In this document: positions 8,018-16,828 of the stretch, piece after piece
How the letters are laid out: each line of letters begins with the position of its first letter
Numbering within the stretch: position 1 is the first letter of the stretch
Assembly: GCF_028473745.1 (NCBI RefSeq)
Contig: NZ_CP101137.1
Location: 7,323,501-7,387,500, forward strand
Origin: Streptomyces sp. M92
GTDB lineage: Bacteria; Actinomycetota; Actinomycetes; Streptomycetales; Streptomycetaceae
Direction of reading: 5' to 3'
DNA: 64,000 nucleotides
Notes under the pieces: model-generated
What the model saw: the letters and a program-made list of their open reading frames with translations, nothing else
The model's database searches: none
Told to the model about the DNA's origin: nothing
Position numbers and translations under genes: made by a program

Positions 8018-9580
8018 ATGGCGCGGGGCGACAGGACCGACAGCGGTGACCGGGCCGGGGAGGAGTGGTACGCCGGCGCTTCCGACGCGCGGCTGACCGA
8101 ACTGCTCCACGCCGACACACCCACCGCCTACCCGGCGCTCCGGGAACTCCGCGCGCGCCACCAGCCGTCGGTACTCGCCTACGCGCGCCTGTGCGCGGCC
8201 GGGGATTCGGCGGCGCGCCAACTGGCCGCCCGGGCCTTCACGCTGGCGGCCCGCCAGGCGGTCCGCGGCACGGACACGGGCGGGCCGTGGCGGCACCGTC
8301 TGCTGCTCCTCACCGGGGAGGTCGCGGCCGAGTGGGCGGCCGACGAGCGCTCCGCCGGACTGGACCCGGGTCTGCTCCTCGTCCTGAACACCGGGGGTCC
8401 CGGCTGCCCGGTCCCGCCCCTGCTCACGGCCTTCCGTTCGCTGCCGTCCCGCGCTCAGGGCCTGCTCTGGTACGACGTGGTGGAGCAAGAGCCCACCGAC
8501 CGCACCGCCGCGCTGCTGGGCCTCGGCGGCCAGGACGTCACGTACGGCACGGCCCCCGCGCTCCAGTCACTGGCCCAGGCCTGCCTGCGGTACCGGCTGA
8601 CGGCCTCGGACGACCCCCGCTGTGTGGACTTCCGGCGCCTCATCGAGGAGTCGGTACGGCCGGACAGCCCACGGGACAGCCCCGACCTGCACGCGCACAT
8701 GGCGCACTGTCCGCACTGCACGGCGGCCCACGAGGAGCAGCACACCCTGCGCGACTCCCCCCGCACCGCCCTGGCCGAGGGCCTGTTGCCGTGGGCGGGT
8801 ACGGCGTACCCGGCACGGGAGCCCGAGGCGCCGGGCGCCGGCGCTCCGCTCGCGCTGCCCGGGGCCTGGCCGCCCTCCCGCCGCTTCGCCCTGGCCTCGG
8901 CGGCCCTGGGCGTGGCCCTGGCTCCGCTGCTCTTCCTGCTGCTGTCACCGGACGACGCCCCGTCCCATCCGGCGGCGAACGCGTCGTCCCGCTCCCCGGC
9001 CGGACCGCCGCCGGTGACGGTGACGGCCACCGTCCCCGCGACGCCGTCCGCCTCCCCCACGCCCTCGTCCTCCCCCTCGGTCGCCCCGGGATCGCCCTCT
9101 CCTGCGCCGAGTCCGACGCCGTCGCGCACGGTGCGGCCGTCGCCGACGCCCTCCGCGCCGTCGTACCGGGCGCCGGACGGCACGTACGCCCAGGTGGTGA
9201 ACGTCGCCTCGGGCCGGTGCCTGGACATCGACGGCGCCCTGGAGAAGGGCACGGACGTGGTGACGGCGCCCTGTACCTCCTCCCCGACCCAGCTGTGGCG
9301 GGCCGACGCCGGGCGCGGGGTGGTCCAGTCGTACGCCGACGACGACTTCTGCCTGGACAGCCGCGGCTCCGTCGACAAGGGCGTCGGCATCTGGGAGTGC
9401 GACTCCGTCGACGGGCGCAACGGCCAGAACCTGCGGTTCGCCGTGGACGCGCGCGGCGTGGTCCACCCGGGCATCGCCCCCGAGCGGGCGGTGACGCCGG
9501 GCGGGGGCGACGCGGTGGTGCTCGTCGGGGCGGACTCCGGCCGGACCGACCAGCGGTGGCGGGCCGGGGCCACCCGCTGA
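8018..9580 (+). CDS. Membrane-anchored ECF-sigma-like protein with extracellular ricin-type lectin domain
   Basis: A 520-residue fusion. Residues about 25-110 (ALRELRARHQPSVLAYAR; GPWRHRLLLL) resemble ECF sigma region 2, though the DLVQE-type core helix is degenerate. Residues about 138-194 (SLPSRAQGLLWYDVVEQE, then LLGL, ending LAQACLRYRL) match ECF region 4 in spacing. Then comes HMAHCPHC (227-234), a ZAS-like zinc motif as in anti-sigma factors. One membrane helix spans about 290-309, followed by a 75-residue Pro/Ser/Thr linker. The C-terminus is a beta-trefoil repeat with SGRCLDIDGALEKGTDV and a matching QLWR motif. I infer a one-protein sensor: lectin outside, sigma-like part inside. The ATG at 8018 follows GAGGAGG. 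It lies downstream of sigI but after a terminator. Confidence 0.8.
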   Translation: MARGDRTDSGDRAGEEWYAGASDARLTELLHADTPTAYPALRELRARHQPSVLAYARLCAAGDSAARQLAARAFTLAARQAVRGTDTGGPWRHRLLLLTGEVAAEWAADERSAGLDPGLLLVLNTGGPGCPVPPLLTAFRSLPSRAQGLLWYDVVEQEPTDRTAALLGLGGQDVTYGTAPALQSLAQACLRYRLTASDDPRCVDFRRLIEESVRPDSPRDSPDLHAHMAHCPHCTAAHEEQHTLRDSPRTALAEGLLPWAGTAYPAREPEAPGAGAPLALPGAWPPSRRFALASAALGVALAPLLFLLLSPDDAPSHPAANASSRSPAGPPPVTVTATVPATPSASPTPSSSPSVAPGSPSPAPSPTPSRTVRPSPTPSAPSYRAPDGTYAQVVNVASGRCLDIDGALEKGTDVVTAPCTSSPTQLWRADAGRGVVQSYADDDFCLDSRGSVDKGVGIWECDSVDGRNGQNLRFAVDARGVVHPGIAPERAVTPGGGDAVVLVGADSGRTDQRWRAGATR

Positions 9581-9620
9581 GCCGGTCCGGCGGGGATCGG
9601 ACCACCCGTTCCGGAGGAGG

Positions 9621-10793
9621 TCAGACGACCCGTGCGCCGCGCCGCCACACGCCGTGGACCAGCGGTACGCCCGGCCGGTAGGCGAGGTGGACGTGGCTCG
9701 GGGCGTCGAGGAGGGTCAGGTCGGCACAGGCGCCGGGGGTCAGGCGGCCGACGTCGTCGCGGCGCAGGGCCGCGGCGCCGCCCGCGGTGGCCGACCAGAC
9801 CGCCTCGTCCGGCGTCATCCCCATGTCCCGCACGGCCAGCGCGATGCAGAAGGGCACGGAGGACGTGAAGGAGGAGCCCGGGTTGCAGTCGGTGGACAGG
9901 GCGACGGTGGCGCCCGCGTCGAGCAGGCGGCGGGCGTCGGGCCACTGGGCGCGGGTGGAGAACTCGGCGCCGGGCAGCAGTGTGGCGACCGTGCCGCTGT
10001 TGGCCAGGGCGTCCACGTCGGCGTCGGTGAGGTGGGTGCAGTGGTCGGCGCTGGCGGCGTCGAGTTCGACGGCGAGCTGCACTCCGGGGCCGTAGGAGAG
10101 CTGGTTGGCGTGGATGCGGGGGTGCAGGCCCCTCGCCCTGCCCGCGGTGAGGATCGCGCGGGCCTGGTCGCCGTCGAAGGCGCCCTTCTCGCAGAAGACG
10201 TCGATCCAGCGGGCGTGCGGGGCGCAGGCGTCGAGCATCTCGCCGGTGACGAGCGCGACGTAGGCGGCGGGGTCGTCGGCCAGTTCGGGCGCGACGATGT
10301 GGGCGCCGAGGAACGTCACCTCGTCGGTGTGGCGGGCGGCGACGCGCAGGGCGCGGGACTCGTCGGCGGTGGTCAGTCCGTAGCCGGACTTGGTCTCGAA
10401 GGTCGTGGTGCCCTGGCGCAGGGCCTCTTCGAGGTAACGGGTGAGGCCCGCCTCCAGTTCCGCGTCGCTCGCGGCGCGGGTGGCGGCGACGGTGGTGCGG
10501 ATGCCTCCGGCGCTGTAAGGACGCCCGGACATGCGGGCGTTGAACTCCTCGGTGCGGTCGCCGCCGAAGAGGAGGTGGGAGTGGGAGTCGACGAAGCCGG
10601 GCAGGACCGCCCGGCCGCCGGCGTCGACCCGATTGTCAGTGGCGGGTGCTTTGCTTGATTCACCGGTCCACGCGACACGGTCGCCGTCGATGACGACGGC
10701 CGCGTCCCGGACCAGTCCGAGGGGGGAGTTGTCACCCAGGGAGGGGTCGTTGGTGACGAGTGCGGCGATGTTGGTGATGACGGTGCTGCTCAT
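9621..10793 (-). CDS. hutI: Imidazolonepropionase
   Basis: This 390-residue amidohydrolase-superfamily enzyme opens the imidazolone ring to give N-formimino-L-glutamate, the third step of histidine breakdown. Metal ligands are seen in GFVDSHSHLLFGGDR (near residue 72). KSGYGL, AHIVAPE, HANQLSYGPG and STDCNPGSS are typical of the family. The ATG at 10793 gives a normal length, and longer upstream extension runs into hutF. It is last in the hutU - M20 hydrolase - hutF - hutI operon, 41 nt after hutF. A short segment around 10620-10660 (residues 45-58) is less GC-rich than its surroundings. Confidence 0.93.
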   Translation of the reverse strand: MSSTVITNIAALVTNDPSLGDNSPLGLVRDAAVVIDGDRVAWTGESSKAPATDNRVDAGGRAVLPGFVDSHSHLLFGGDRTEEFNARMSGRPYSAGGIRTTVAATRAASDAELEAGLTRYLEEALRQGTTTFETKSGYGLTTADESRALRVAARHTDEVTFLGAHIVAPELADDPAAYVALVTGEMLDACAPHARWIDVFCEKGAFDGDQARAILTAGRARGLHPRIHANQLSYGPGVQLAVELDAASADHCTHLTDADVDALANSGTVATLLPGAEFSTRAQWPDARRLLDAGATVALSTDCNPGSSFTSSVPFCIALAVRDMGMTPDEAVWSATAGGAAALRRDDVGRLTPGACADLTLLDAPSHVHLAYRPGVPLVHGVWRRGARVV

Positions 10794-10834
10794 GGTGTCC
10801 GTGACGTCCTCGTGGGGGCGGGGGCGGGCGTTCG

Positions 10835-12190
10835 TTACTGGGCGCGCAGGGCTGCCACGGCCCGCGCGAGGGCCTGCGGCACATCGGGTACGAGGGTGTG
10901 GACCCCGTCGCGTACGACATGCCGTCCGCCCACGATCGTGTGCCGTACGTCCGCTGCCGTCGCCGCGAATACGGCCGTCTCGGCGCCGAGCCTCGGCAGC
11001 GGCCCCGCCGTTCTGACCGAGTCCAGAGCGACCGTGGCGAGGTCGGCGCGGGCCCCGGCCTCGATGGTCCCGGCGTCGTCCCAGCCGAGGGCGGCGTGCC
11101 CGTCGGCGCTCGCGGCGCGCAGCAGGGCGGCGGCGGTCCAGTGGCCGCGGGTGCGGGTGCGCAGGCGCTCGTTCAGCTCCATGGCGCGCGCCTCTTCCAG
11201 CAGGTCGACGACGGCGTGGCTGTCGGAGCCGAGGGAGAGCGGGGAGCCCGCCCGCTGGAGGGCGGCCGCGGGGCCGATGCCGTCGGCGAGGTCCCGTTCC
11301 GTGGTCGGGCACATGCAGGTGCCGGTGCGGCTGCCGCCGAGCAGGGCGATGTCCTCGTCGGTGAGGTGGGTGTTGTGGACGCCGGTGGTGCGGGGTCCGA
11401 GCACTCCGTGGTCGGCGAGGAGCCGGGTGGGGGTGCAGCCGTGGGCGTCGCGGCAGGCGTCGTTCTCGGCGGTCTGCTCGGACAGGTGCACGTGCAGCGG
11501 GGCCCGTCGCTCCTCGGCCCACCGGGCCACGGTCGCCAGCTGGTCGGCGGGCACGGCCCGCACCGAGTGGACCGCCGCCCCGATCCGTGCGTGATCCCGT
11601 TCCTTGAGAACTGAACAGCGTTGCGCCCAGGCCTCCGCAGTCCCGTCGGAGAAGCGGCGCTGGTGGGGGTTCGGGGGCTGTCCGAAGCCGGAGGACAGGT
11701 AGCAGGTGTCGAGGAGGGTGATGCGGATGCCGGCGTCGGCGGCGGCCTGGATCAGGGCCTCCCCCATCGCATTGGGGTCGGCGTAGGGGGCGCCGCCGGG
11801 GGCGTGGTGGACGTAGTGGAACTCTCCGACGGTCGTGATGCCGGCCAGCGCCATCTCGGCGTACACCGCGCGGGCGAGTTCGAGGTACGTCTCGGGGGTC
11901 AGCCGGTCGGCGACGGAGTACATGACCTCGCGCCAGGTCCAGAAGGTCCCGGAGCCGACCTGGACGGTGCCGCGCAGGGCGCGGTGGAAGGCGTGCGAGT
12001 GGGCGTTCGCCAGTCCCGGCAGGGTCAGCCCGCGCAGGGGCTCCGCGCCCGGGGGCGGTGCGGGGACGTCCGTGCGGACGGCGGCGAGGCGGCCGTCGTC
12101 GCTCACGTCCACGGCGACGCCCGGCTCGACGTGGGTGCCGAGCCAGGCGTGCTCCAGCCAGTAGGTCCGGGTCCGCTCGGTGGTCGTCAC
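10835..12190 (-). CDS. hutF: Formimidoylglutamate deiminase
   Basis: This 451-residue amidohydrolase-family enzyme converts N-formimino-L-glutamate to N-formyl-L-glutamate and ammonia. The metal site NAHSHAFHRALRG lies near residue 62, with VHLSEQTAEND and LGSDSHAVVDLLEE downstream, all typical of HutF. The N-terminus RTYWLEHAWLG is also typical. Its ATG overlaps the stop of the upstream M20 hydrolase gene by 4 nt, so the two are probably translationally coupled. Presence of HutF indicates the five-step route through N-formylglutamate rather than direct formiminoglutamase cleavage. Confidence 0.93.
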   Translation of the reverse strand: MTTTERTRTYWLEHAWLGTHVEPGVAVDVSDDGRLAAVRTDVPAPPPGAEPLRGLTLPGLANAHSHAFHRALRGTVQVGSGTFWTWREVMYSVADRLTPETYLELARAVYAEMALAGITTVGEFHYVHHAPGGAPYADPNAMGEALIQAAADAGIRITLLDTCYLSSGFGQPPNPHQRRFSDGTAEAWAQRCSVLKERDHARIGAAVHSVRAVPADQLATVARWAEERRAPLHVHLSEQTAENDACRDAHGCTPTRLLADHGVLGPRTTGVHNTHLTDEDIALLGGSRTGTCMCPTTERDLADGIGPAAALQRAGSPLSLGSDSHAVVDLLEEARAMELNERLRTRTRGHWTAAALLRAASADGHAALGWDDAGTIEAGARADLATVALDSVRTAGPLPRLGAETAVFAATAADVRHTIVGGRHVVRDGVHTLVPDVPQALARAVAALRAQ

Positions 12191-13404
12191 GTGCAGGCCA
12201 GCCCTTCCAGTACGTCGGCGAGTGCGCTCACCCCGGCCACGCAGTCGTCCTCGGCGGCGTGCTCGGCCGGGGAGTGCGAGACGCCGGTGGGGTTGCGCAC
12301 GAACAGCATGGCGGTCGGGACGCGTCCGGAGAGGATTCCGGCGTCGTGTCCGGCGCCCGTGCCGAGGACGGGGACCTTCAGTTCCGTGTCGGTGCCCAGG
12401 ATGCGGGCGAGTTCGTCGCGCAGGGCGTGGTCGAACTCGACGACGGGGGTGAAGGATTCACGCTCGACGCCGAGGTCGACGCCGTGGGCGGCGGCGTACT
12501 CGCGGGCGGCCTTCTCGATGCCGGTGACCACGGTGTCCAGGGTCGCCTGGTCGGCGGCGCGGGAGTCGAGCCAGCCGCGCACCAGGGAGGGGATGGCGTT
12601 GACGCCGTTGGGCTCGACGCCGATCTTGCCGAAGGTGGCGACGGCACCGGCGAGTTCGGCCTCGCGGCGGGCGGCGAGGACGGTCTCGGCGTAGGACAGC
12701 ATGGGGTCGCGGCGGTCGGCGAGACGGGTGGTGCCGGCGTGGTTGGCCTCGCCCCGGAAGTCGAACCGCCAGCGTCCGTGCGGCCAGATGGCTGAGGCGA
12801 TGCCGACGCGGTCGCCGGACAGGTCGAGGGCCCGGCCCTGTTCGACGTGGAGCTCGACGAAGGCGCCGATGCGGGCGAGCCGTTCGGGATCGGGTCCGAT
12901 GGCGTCCGGGTCGTACCCGGCGGCCTCCATGGCCTGCGGAAGCGTGATGCCGTCGCCGTCGGTGAGGCGGTGGGCCTGTTCGACGGTGAGCGCGCCGGCG
13001 GTGAGCCGGGAGCCGACGCAGGCGAGGCCGAAGCGGGCGCCCTCCTCGTCGCCGAAGTTGACGATGCCGAGCGGCCTGGTGAGCCGCGCTCCCCTCCCGC
13101 GCAGTTCGTCCAGGGCGGCGAAGGCGGACACCACGCCGAGGGGGCCGTCGAAGGCGCCGCCGTCGGGCACGGAGTCCAGGTGGGAGCCGGTGACGACGGC
13201 GTCGCCGGCGGCGGGGTCGCCGAGCCAGGCCCACTGGTTGCCGTTGCGGTCGGTCTCGTAGGCCAGCCCGCGCGCCTGGGCCTGCTGCCGGAACCAGTCC
13301 CGGCAGTCGGCGTCGGCCCCGGTCCAGGCGTAGCGCCGGTAGCCGCCGGAGGCGGAGCTGCGGCCGACCGGCAGCAGCTCCGCCCACATGCTGTGGAAGC
13401 TCAC
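12187..13404 (-). CDS. M20-family amidohydrolase (allantoate / N-carbamoyl-amino-acid hydrolase type)
   Basis: This 405-residue dinuclear metal amidohydrolase shows GSHLDSVPDGGAFDGPLGV (His near 75, Asp near 86), the Glu pair in FGDEEGARFG, LHVEQG, and a dimerisation-domain segment with EANHAGTTR. Family members cleave N-carbamoyl or ureido groups from amino-acid-like substrates. It overlaps both neighbours by 4 nt inside the hut operon, and no HutG-type deformylase gene is present here. I infer that it may remove the formyl group from N-formyl-L-glutamate, completing the pathway. Annotation as allantoate amidohydrolase would be the default but fits the context poorly. The family is sure; the substrate is not. 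Confidence 0.85.
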   Translation of the reverse strand: MSFHSMWAELLPVGRSSASGGYRRYAWTGADADCRDWFRQQAQARGLAYETDRNGNQWAWLGDPAAGDAVVTGSHLDSVPDGGAFDGPLGVVSAFAALDELRGRGARLTRPLGIVNFGDEEGARFGLACVGSRLTAGALTVEQAHRLTDGDGITLPQAMEAAGYDPDAIGPDPERLARIGAFVELHVEQGRALDLSGDRVGIASAIWPHGRWRFDFRGEANHAGTTRLADRRDPMLSYAETVLAARREAELAGAVATFGKIGVEPNGVNAIPSLVRGWLDSRAADQATLDTVVTGIEKAAREYAAAHGVDLGVERESFTPVVEFDHALRDELARILGTDTELKVPVLGTGAGHDAGILSGRVPTAMLFVRNPTGVSHSPAEHAAEDDCVAGVSALADVLEGLACT

Positions 13405-15146
13405 GCGCCGTCACCCTCGCGCGCCTCGGTCGCCTCGGCGCCCTCGCGCATCGGCACCCGCACGCCCCGCTCCCCGGCGACCGACTCGGCGATGTCGTAC
13501 CCGGCGTCGACGTGCCGGATGACGCCCATGCCGGGGTCGTTGGTGAGGACGCGGCGGATCTTCTCGCCGGCGAGTGCGGTGCCGTCGGCGACGGTGACCT
13601 GACCGGCGTGGATGGAGCGGCCCATGCCGACGCCGCCACCGTGGTGCAGGGAGACCCAGGAGGCGCCGGAGGCCACGTTGACCATGGCGTTGAGCAGCGG
13701 CCAGTCGGCGATGGCGTCCGAGCCGTCGAGCATCGCCTCGGTCTCGCGGTACGGGGACGCGACGGAGCCGCAGTCGAGGTGGTCGCGGCCGATGACGATC
13801 GGCGCGGCCAGCTCGCCGCTCGCGACCATGTCGTTGAACCGCTCACCGGCCCTGTCGCGCTCGCCGTAGCCGAGCCAGCAGATCCGGGCGGGCAGGCCCT
13901 GGAAGTGGACGCGCTCACCGGCCATCTTGATCCAGCGGGCGAGGGACTCGTTCTCGGGGAAGAGGTCGAGGATCGCCTTGTCCGTCCTGGCGATGTCGGC
14001 GGGGTCGCCGGACAGGGCGGCCCAGCGGAAGGGGCCCTTTCCCTCGCAGAAGAGCGGGCGGATGTACGCCGGTACGAAGCCCGGGAAGGCGAAGGCACGG
14101 TCGTACCCGGCGAGCTGGGCCTCGCCCCGGATGGAGTTGCCGTAGTCGAAGACCTCGGCGCCGGCGTCCTGGAAGCCGACCATGGCCTCGACGTGCCGGG
14201 CCATGGACTCGCGGGCGCGGGTGGTGAAGCCCGCCGGGTCCTTGGCGGCGGCGTCGGCCATGTCCTCGAAGGCGATCCCGGTGGGCAGGTAGGCCAGCGG
14301 GTCGTGGGCCGAGGTCTGGTCGGTGACGATGTCGATCGGGGCGCCCATGGCGAGCAGCTGCGGGACCAGCTCGGCGGCGTTGCCGAGGACGCCGATGGAC
14401 AGCGGCTTGCGCTGATCACGGGCCTCGGTGGCCAGCTGGAGGGCGTGGTCGAGGGAGTCGGCCTTCACGTCGAGGTAGCGGTGCTCGATGCGGCGGTCGA
14501 TGGCGCGCGGGTCGCAGTCGACGCAGATGGCGACGCCGTCGTTCATCGTCACGGCGAGGGGCTGGGCGCCGCCCATGCCGCCGAGTCCGGCGGTGAGGGT
14601 GATGGTCCCGGCCAGCGTGCCGCCGAACTTCTTCGCGGCGACGGCGGCGAAGGTCTCGTAGGTGCCCTGGAGGATGCCCTGGGTGCCGATGTAGATCCAG
14701 GAGCCGGCCGTCATCTGGCCGTACATGGTCAGGCCGAGGGCTTCCAGGCGGCGGAACTCCTCCCAGTTGGCCCAGTCGCCGACCAGGTTGGAGTTGGCGA
14801 TGAGGACGCGCGGGGCCCACTCGTGGGTCTGCATGACGCCGACCGGGCGACCGGACTGGACGAGCATCGTCTCGTCCTGCTTGAGGGTCTGGAGCGTCCG
14901 CACCATGGCGTCGAAGGAGCGCCAGTCGCGGGCCGCCTTCCCCGTCCCGCCGTAGACGACGAGCTTGTCCGGGTGCTCGGCGACCTCCGGGTCCAGGTTG
15001 TTCTGGAGCATCCGCAGGGCGGCCTCCTGCTGCCAGCCCAGGGCGCTCGGCGTGGTGCCGCGTGGCGCGCGGACAGGACCAGAGGGCGGCCCGAAGGGCC
15101 TCGGTTGAGGGTGGCGGCGGGAGACGGGCGGGCGGGGTCCGGACAT
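13401..15146 (-). CDS. hutU: Urocanate hydratase
   Basis: This 581-residue NAD-dependent enzyme converts urocanate to 4-imidazolone-5-propionate. Characteristic stretches include LVVYGGTGKAARDW, MTAGSWIYIGTQGI, the NAD-binding TAGLGGMGGAQP, and HHGGGVGMGRSIHAG near the C-terminus. The protein is about 25 residues longer than usual because of a Pro/Arg-rich N-terminus (SRRHPQPRPFGPPSGP). The ATG at 15146 is kept because AGGAGG lies 6 nt upstream. First gene of the four-gene hut operon; no hutH (histidine ammonia-lyase) lies in the window. Probably controlled through the palindrome at 15192-15216. Confidence 0.95.
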   Translation of the reverse strand: MSGPRPPVSRRHPQPRPFGPPSGPVRAPRGTTPSALGWQQEAALRMLQNNLDPEVAEHPDKLVVYGGTGKAARDWRSFDAMVRTLQTLKQDETMLVQSGRPVGVMQTHEWAPRVLIANSNLVGDWANWEEFRRLEALGLTMYGQMTAGSWIYIGTQGILQGTYETFAAVAAKKFGGTLAGTITLTAGLGGMGGAQPLAVTMNDGVAICVDCDPRAIDRRIEHRYLDVKADSLDHALQLATEARDQRKPLSIGVLGNAAELVPQLLAMGAPIDIVTDQTSAHDPLAYLPTGIAFEDMADAAAKDPAGFTTRARESMARHVEAMVGFQDAGAEVFDYGNSIRGEAQLAGYDRAFAFPGFVPAYIRPLFCEGKGPFRWAALSGDPADIARTDKAILDLFPENESLARWIKMAGERVHFQGLPARICWLGYGERDRAGERFNDMVASGELAAPIVIGRDHLDCGSVASPYRETEAMLDGSDAIADWPLLNAMVNVASGASWVSLHHGGGVGMGRSIHAGQVTVADGTALAGEKIRRVLTNDPGMGVIRHVDAGYDIAESVAGERGVRVPMREGAEATEAREGDGA

Positions 15147-15191
15147 GGTCTGCCTCCTGGTGGCTTGCTCCCGGCGGATTGTTACTGCGGA

Positions 15192-15216
15192 TATTCACAT
15201 ACTCGTCTTGTGAATA
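15192..15216. promoter_or_regulatory. Palindromic operator between hutU and the PLP enzyme gene
   Basis: TATTCACA and TGTGAATA are perfect 8-bp inverted arms separated by 9 nt. They lie in an unusually AT-rich stretch of the 169-bp divergent spacer, 46 bp upstream of hutU. A repressor dimer binding here could control both directions. The regulator is unknown, and no regulator gene is adjacent. Confidence 0.6.
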
Positions 15217-15315
15217 GAACTAGTCAATACGTCCGTGTTCCGACGCGGGCGCGTCGCGGATGTTTGGCTGGAAGTACGGACCGGTCAGCAGGCACCCGAA
15301 GGAACGGAGGATCGC

Positions 15316-16695
15316 GTGAGCGACGGCACGGACGTGGGCGGAGACCTGGGCGGCACCGGCGCGGAGCGGGCGGCGCGGCGGGACGAGGCGGTGCGGGCGG
15401 CCGTGGAGCAGGGGCTGCTGGGGCCCGACGCCCCGATCGTCGGGCTGCTGGACGTCGCGGGCATCCGCGAGTCGGCGGCGGCACTGCGGGCGGCGTTCGA
15501 CGCGGTGACGGCACCCGGGACTGCGGTGCTGCACGCCTTCGCGGTGAAGGCGACCCCGCTGGTCCCGGTGGTGCGGCTGCTGCACGAGGAGGGCATCGGC
15601 GCCGAGGTCGCGAGCCCGGGCGAGCTGGCCCTGGCCCGGGCGGCGGGGGTGCCGCCGGAGCGGACGGTGCTGGATTCGCCCGCCAAGACGCCGGGCGAGC
15701 TGCGGGAAGCGCTGGCGCTGGGCATCGCGGTCAACGCGGACAACCCGCAGGAGCTGGCGCGCATCGACGCCCTGATGGCCGACGGGAGGAGCACGTCCCC
15801 GCTCGGCATCCGGGTCAACCCGCAGGTCGGCGGGGGCTCCATCGAGGCGCTGTCGACGGCGACGGCGACCTCGAAGTTCGGGGTGGCGCTGCGCGACGAG
15901 GGTGCCCGCGAGTGGGTGGTGCGGGCGTATCTGGACCGGCCGTGGCTGACCCGGCTGCACGCGCACACCGGCTCCCAGGGCATCCCGCTGGCGCTGATGG
16001 CCGAGGGCGTGGCGGCGACGTACGCGCTCGCCGAGGAGATCAACGAGCGGGCGGGCCGCCGGCAGGTCGACACGCTCGACATCGGCGGCGGGCTGCCGGT
16101 GAACTTCGCGACGGACGAGACGACCCCGGCGTACGCCGAGTACGCGCGCGTGCTGCGCGAGACGGTGCCGGGGCTGTTCGACGGGCGGTACGGGCTGGTC
16201 ACCGAGTTCGGGCGGTCACTGCTGGCCAAGCACGGCACGGTGGTGGCGCGCGTGGAGTACGCCAAGAACGCCGGGGGCCGGCCGGTCGCGGTGACGCACG
16301 CGGGCGTGCAGGTCGCCACGCGGACGGTGTACGCGCCGGGGGCGTGGCCGCTGCGGATCGCCGCGTACGACGGCAAGGGGCTGCCGAAGGCGGGGCCGGA
16401 CGTGGTGCAGGACGTGGCGGGCCCGGCGTGCTTCGCGGGCGACCTGCTGGCGGCGGGGCGTGCGCTGCCTTTGCTGGAGCAGGGGGACTACGCGGCGGCG
16501 CTGGACACGGGGGCGTACTACTTCGCGCACCACTACGCGTACAACTCGCTGGCGCGTCCCGGGGTTTACGGATTCGGGACGGACGGTTTTGGGGGCGTCG
16601 CCTTCGCGACCGTGCGGGAGGCCCAGTCGGTGGCGGAGATCGTGTCGGAGGCGGGCGGAGCACACACGGACGCGCTCACGACCCGGCTGAGGTGA
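15316..16695 (+). CDS. PLP-dependent diaminopimelate decarboxylase-like enzyme
   Basis: This 459-residue fold-III PLP protein has the cofactor Lys in HAFAVKATP (about residue 78), then GIGAEVASPGELALA, SPAKTPGELREAL and LHAHTGSQG, followed by DIGGGLPVNF and LVTEFGRSL. These match the barrel domain of LysA-type decarboxylases. The C-terminal part (YYFAHHYAYNSLARPGVYGF) lacks the usual substrate-binding consensus, so the substrate is uncertain, and it is probably not the lysine-biosynthetic enzyme. The GTG at 15316 was chosen for its GGAGG 5 nt upstream; extension to 15235 would overlap the operator region. It diverges from hutU across a shared palindrome, which hints at co-regulation with histidine use. 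Confidence 0.8.
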   Translation: MSDGTDVGGDLGGTGAERAARRDEAVRAAVEQGLLGPDAPIVGLLDVAGIRESAAALRAAFDAVTAPGTAVLHAFAVKATPLVPVVRLLHEEGIGAEVASPGELALARAAGVPPERTVLDSPAKTPGELREALALGIAVNADNPQELARIDALMADGRSTSPLGIRVNPQVGGGSIEALSTATATSKFGVALRDEGAREWVVRAYLDRPWLTRLHAHTGSQGIPLALMAEGVAATYALAEEINERAGRRQVDTLDIGGGLPVNFATDETTPAYAEYARVLRETVPGLFDGRYGLVTEFGRSLLAKHGTVVARVEYAKNAGGRPVAVTHAGVQVATRTVYAPGAWPLRIAAYDGKGLPKAGPDVVQDVAGPACFAGDLLAAGRALPLLEQGDYAAALDTGAYYFAHHYAYNSLARPGVYGFGTDGFGGVAFATVREAQSVAEIVSEAGGAHTDALTTRLR

Positions 16696-16708
16696 CGCCT
16701 CCCTCCCC

Positions 16709-16739
16709 GGGGGCGCGGGGAACTGCGCGACCAGCCACG
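16709..16739 (+). repeat. Dispersed Streptomyces intergenic repeat
   Basis: The phrase GGGGAACTGCGCGACCAGCC with a G-rich lead-in is, from memory, one of the commonest intergenic repeats in Streptomyces, usually between convergent genes. Here it separates the PLP enzyme gene from the convergent membrane protein gene. It is followed by CACCCGCACCCG-type simple repeats. Confidence 0.5.
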
Positions 16740-16828
16740 CCGCACCCCTCACCCGCACCCGCGCCGCGCGGCACCGGTGGGCGCACCGCTCTCAGCGCCG
16801 CACCGGCACCCGCACCGGCACCCCGGCG

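Noticed and set aside
9654..10658. Long Val/Gly-rich plus-strand frames opposite hutI, hutF, hutU and mfd
   Set aside because: Antisense shadows of strongly supported genes; the residue composition is typical of reverse-strand high-GC frames.
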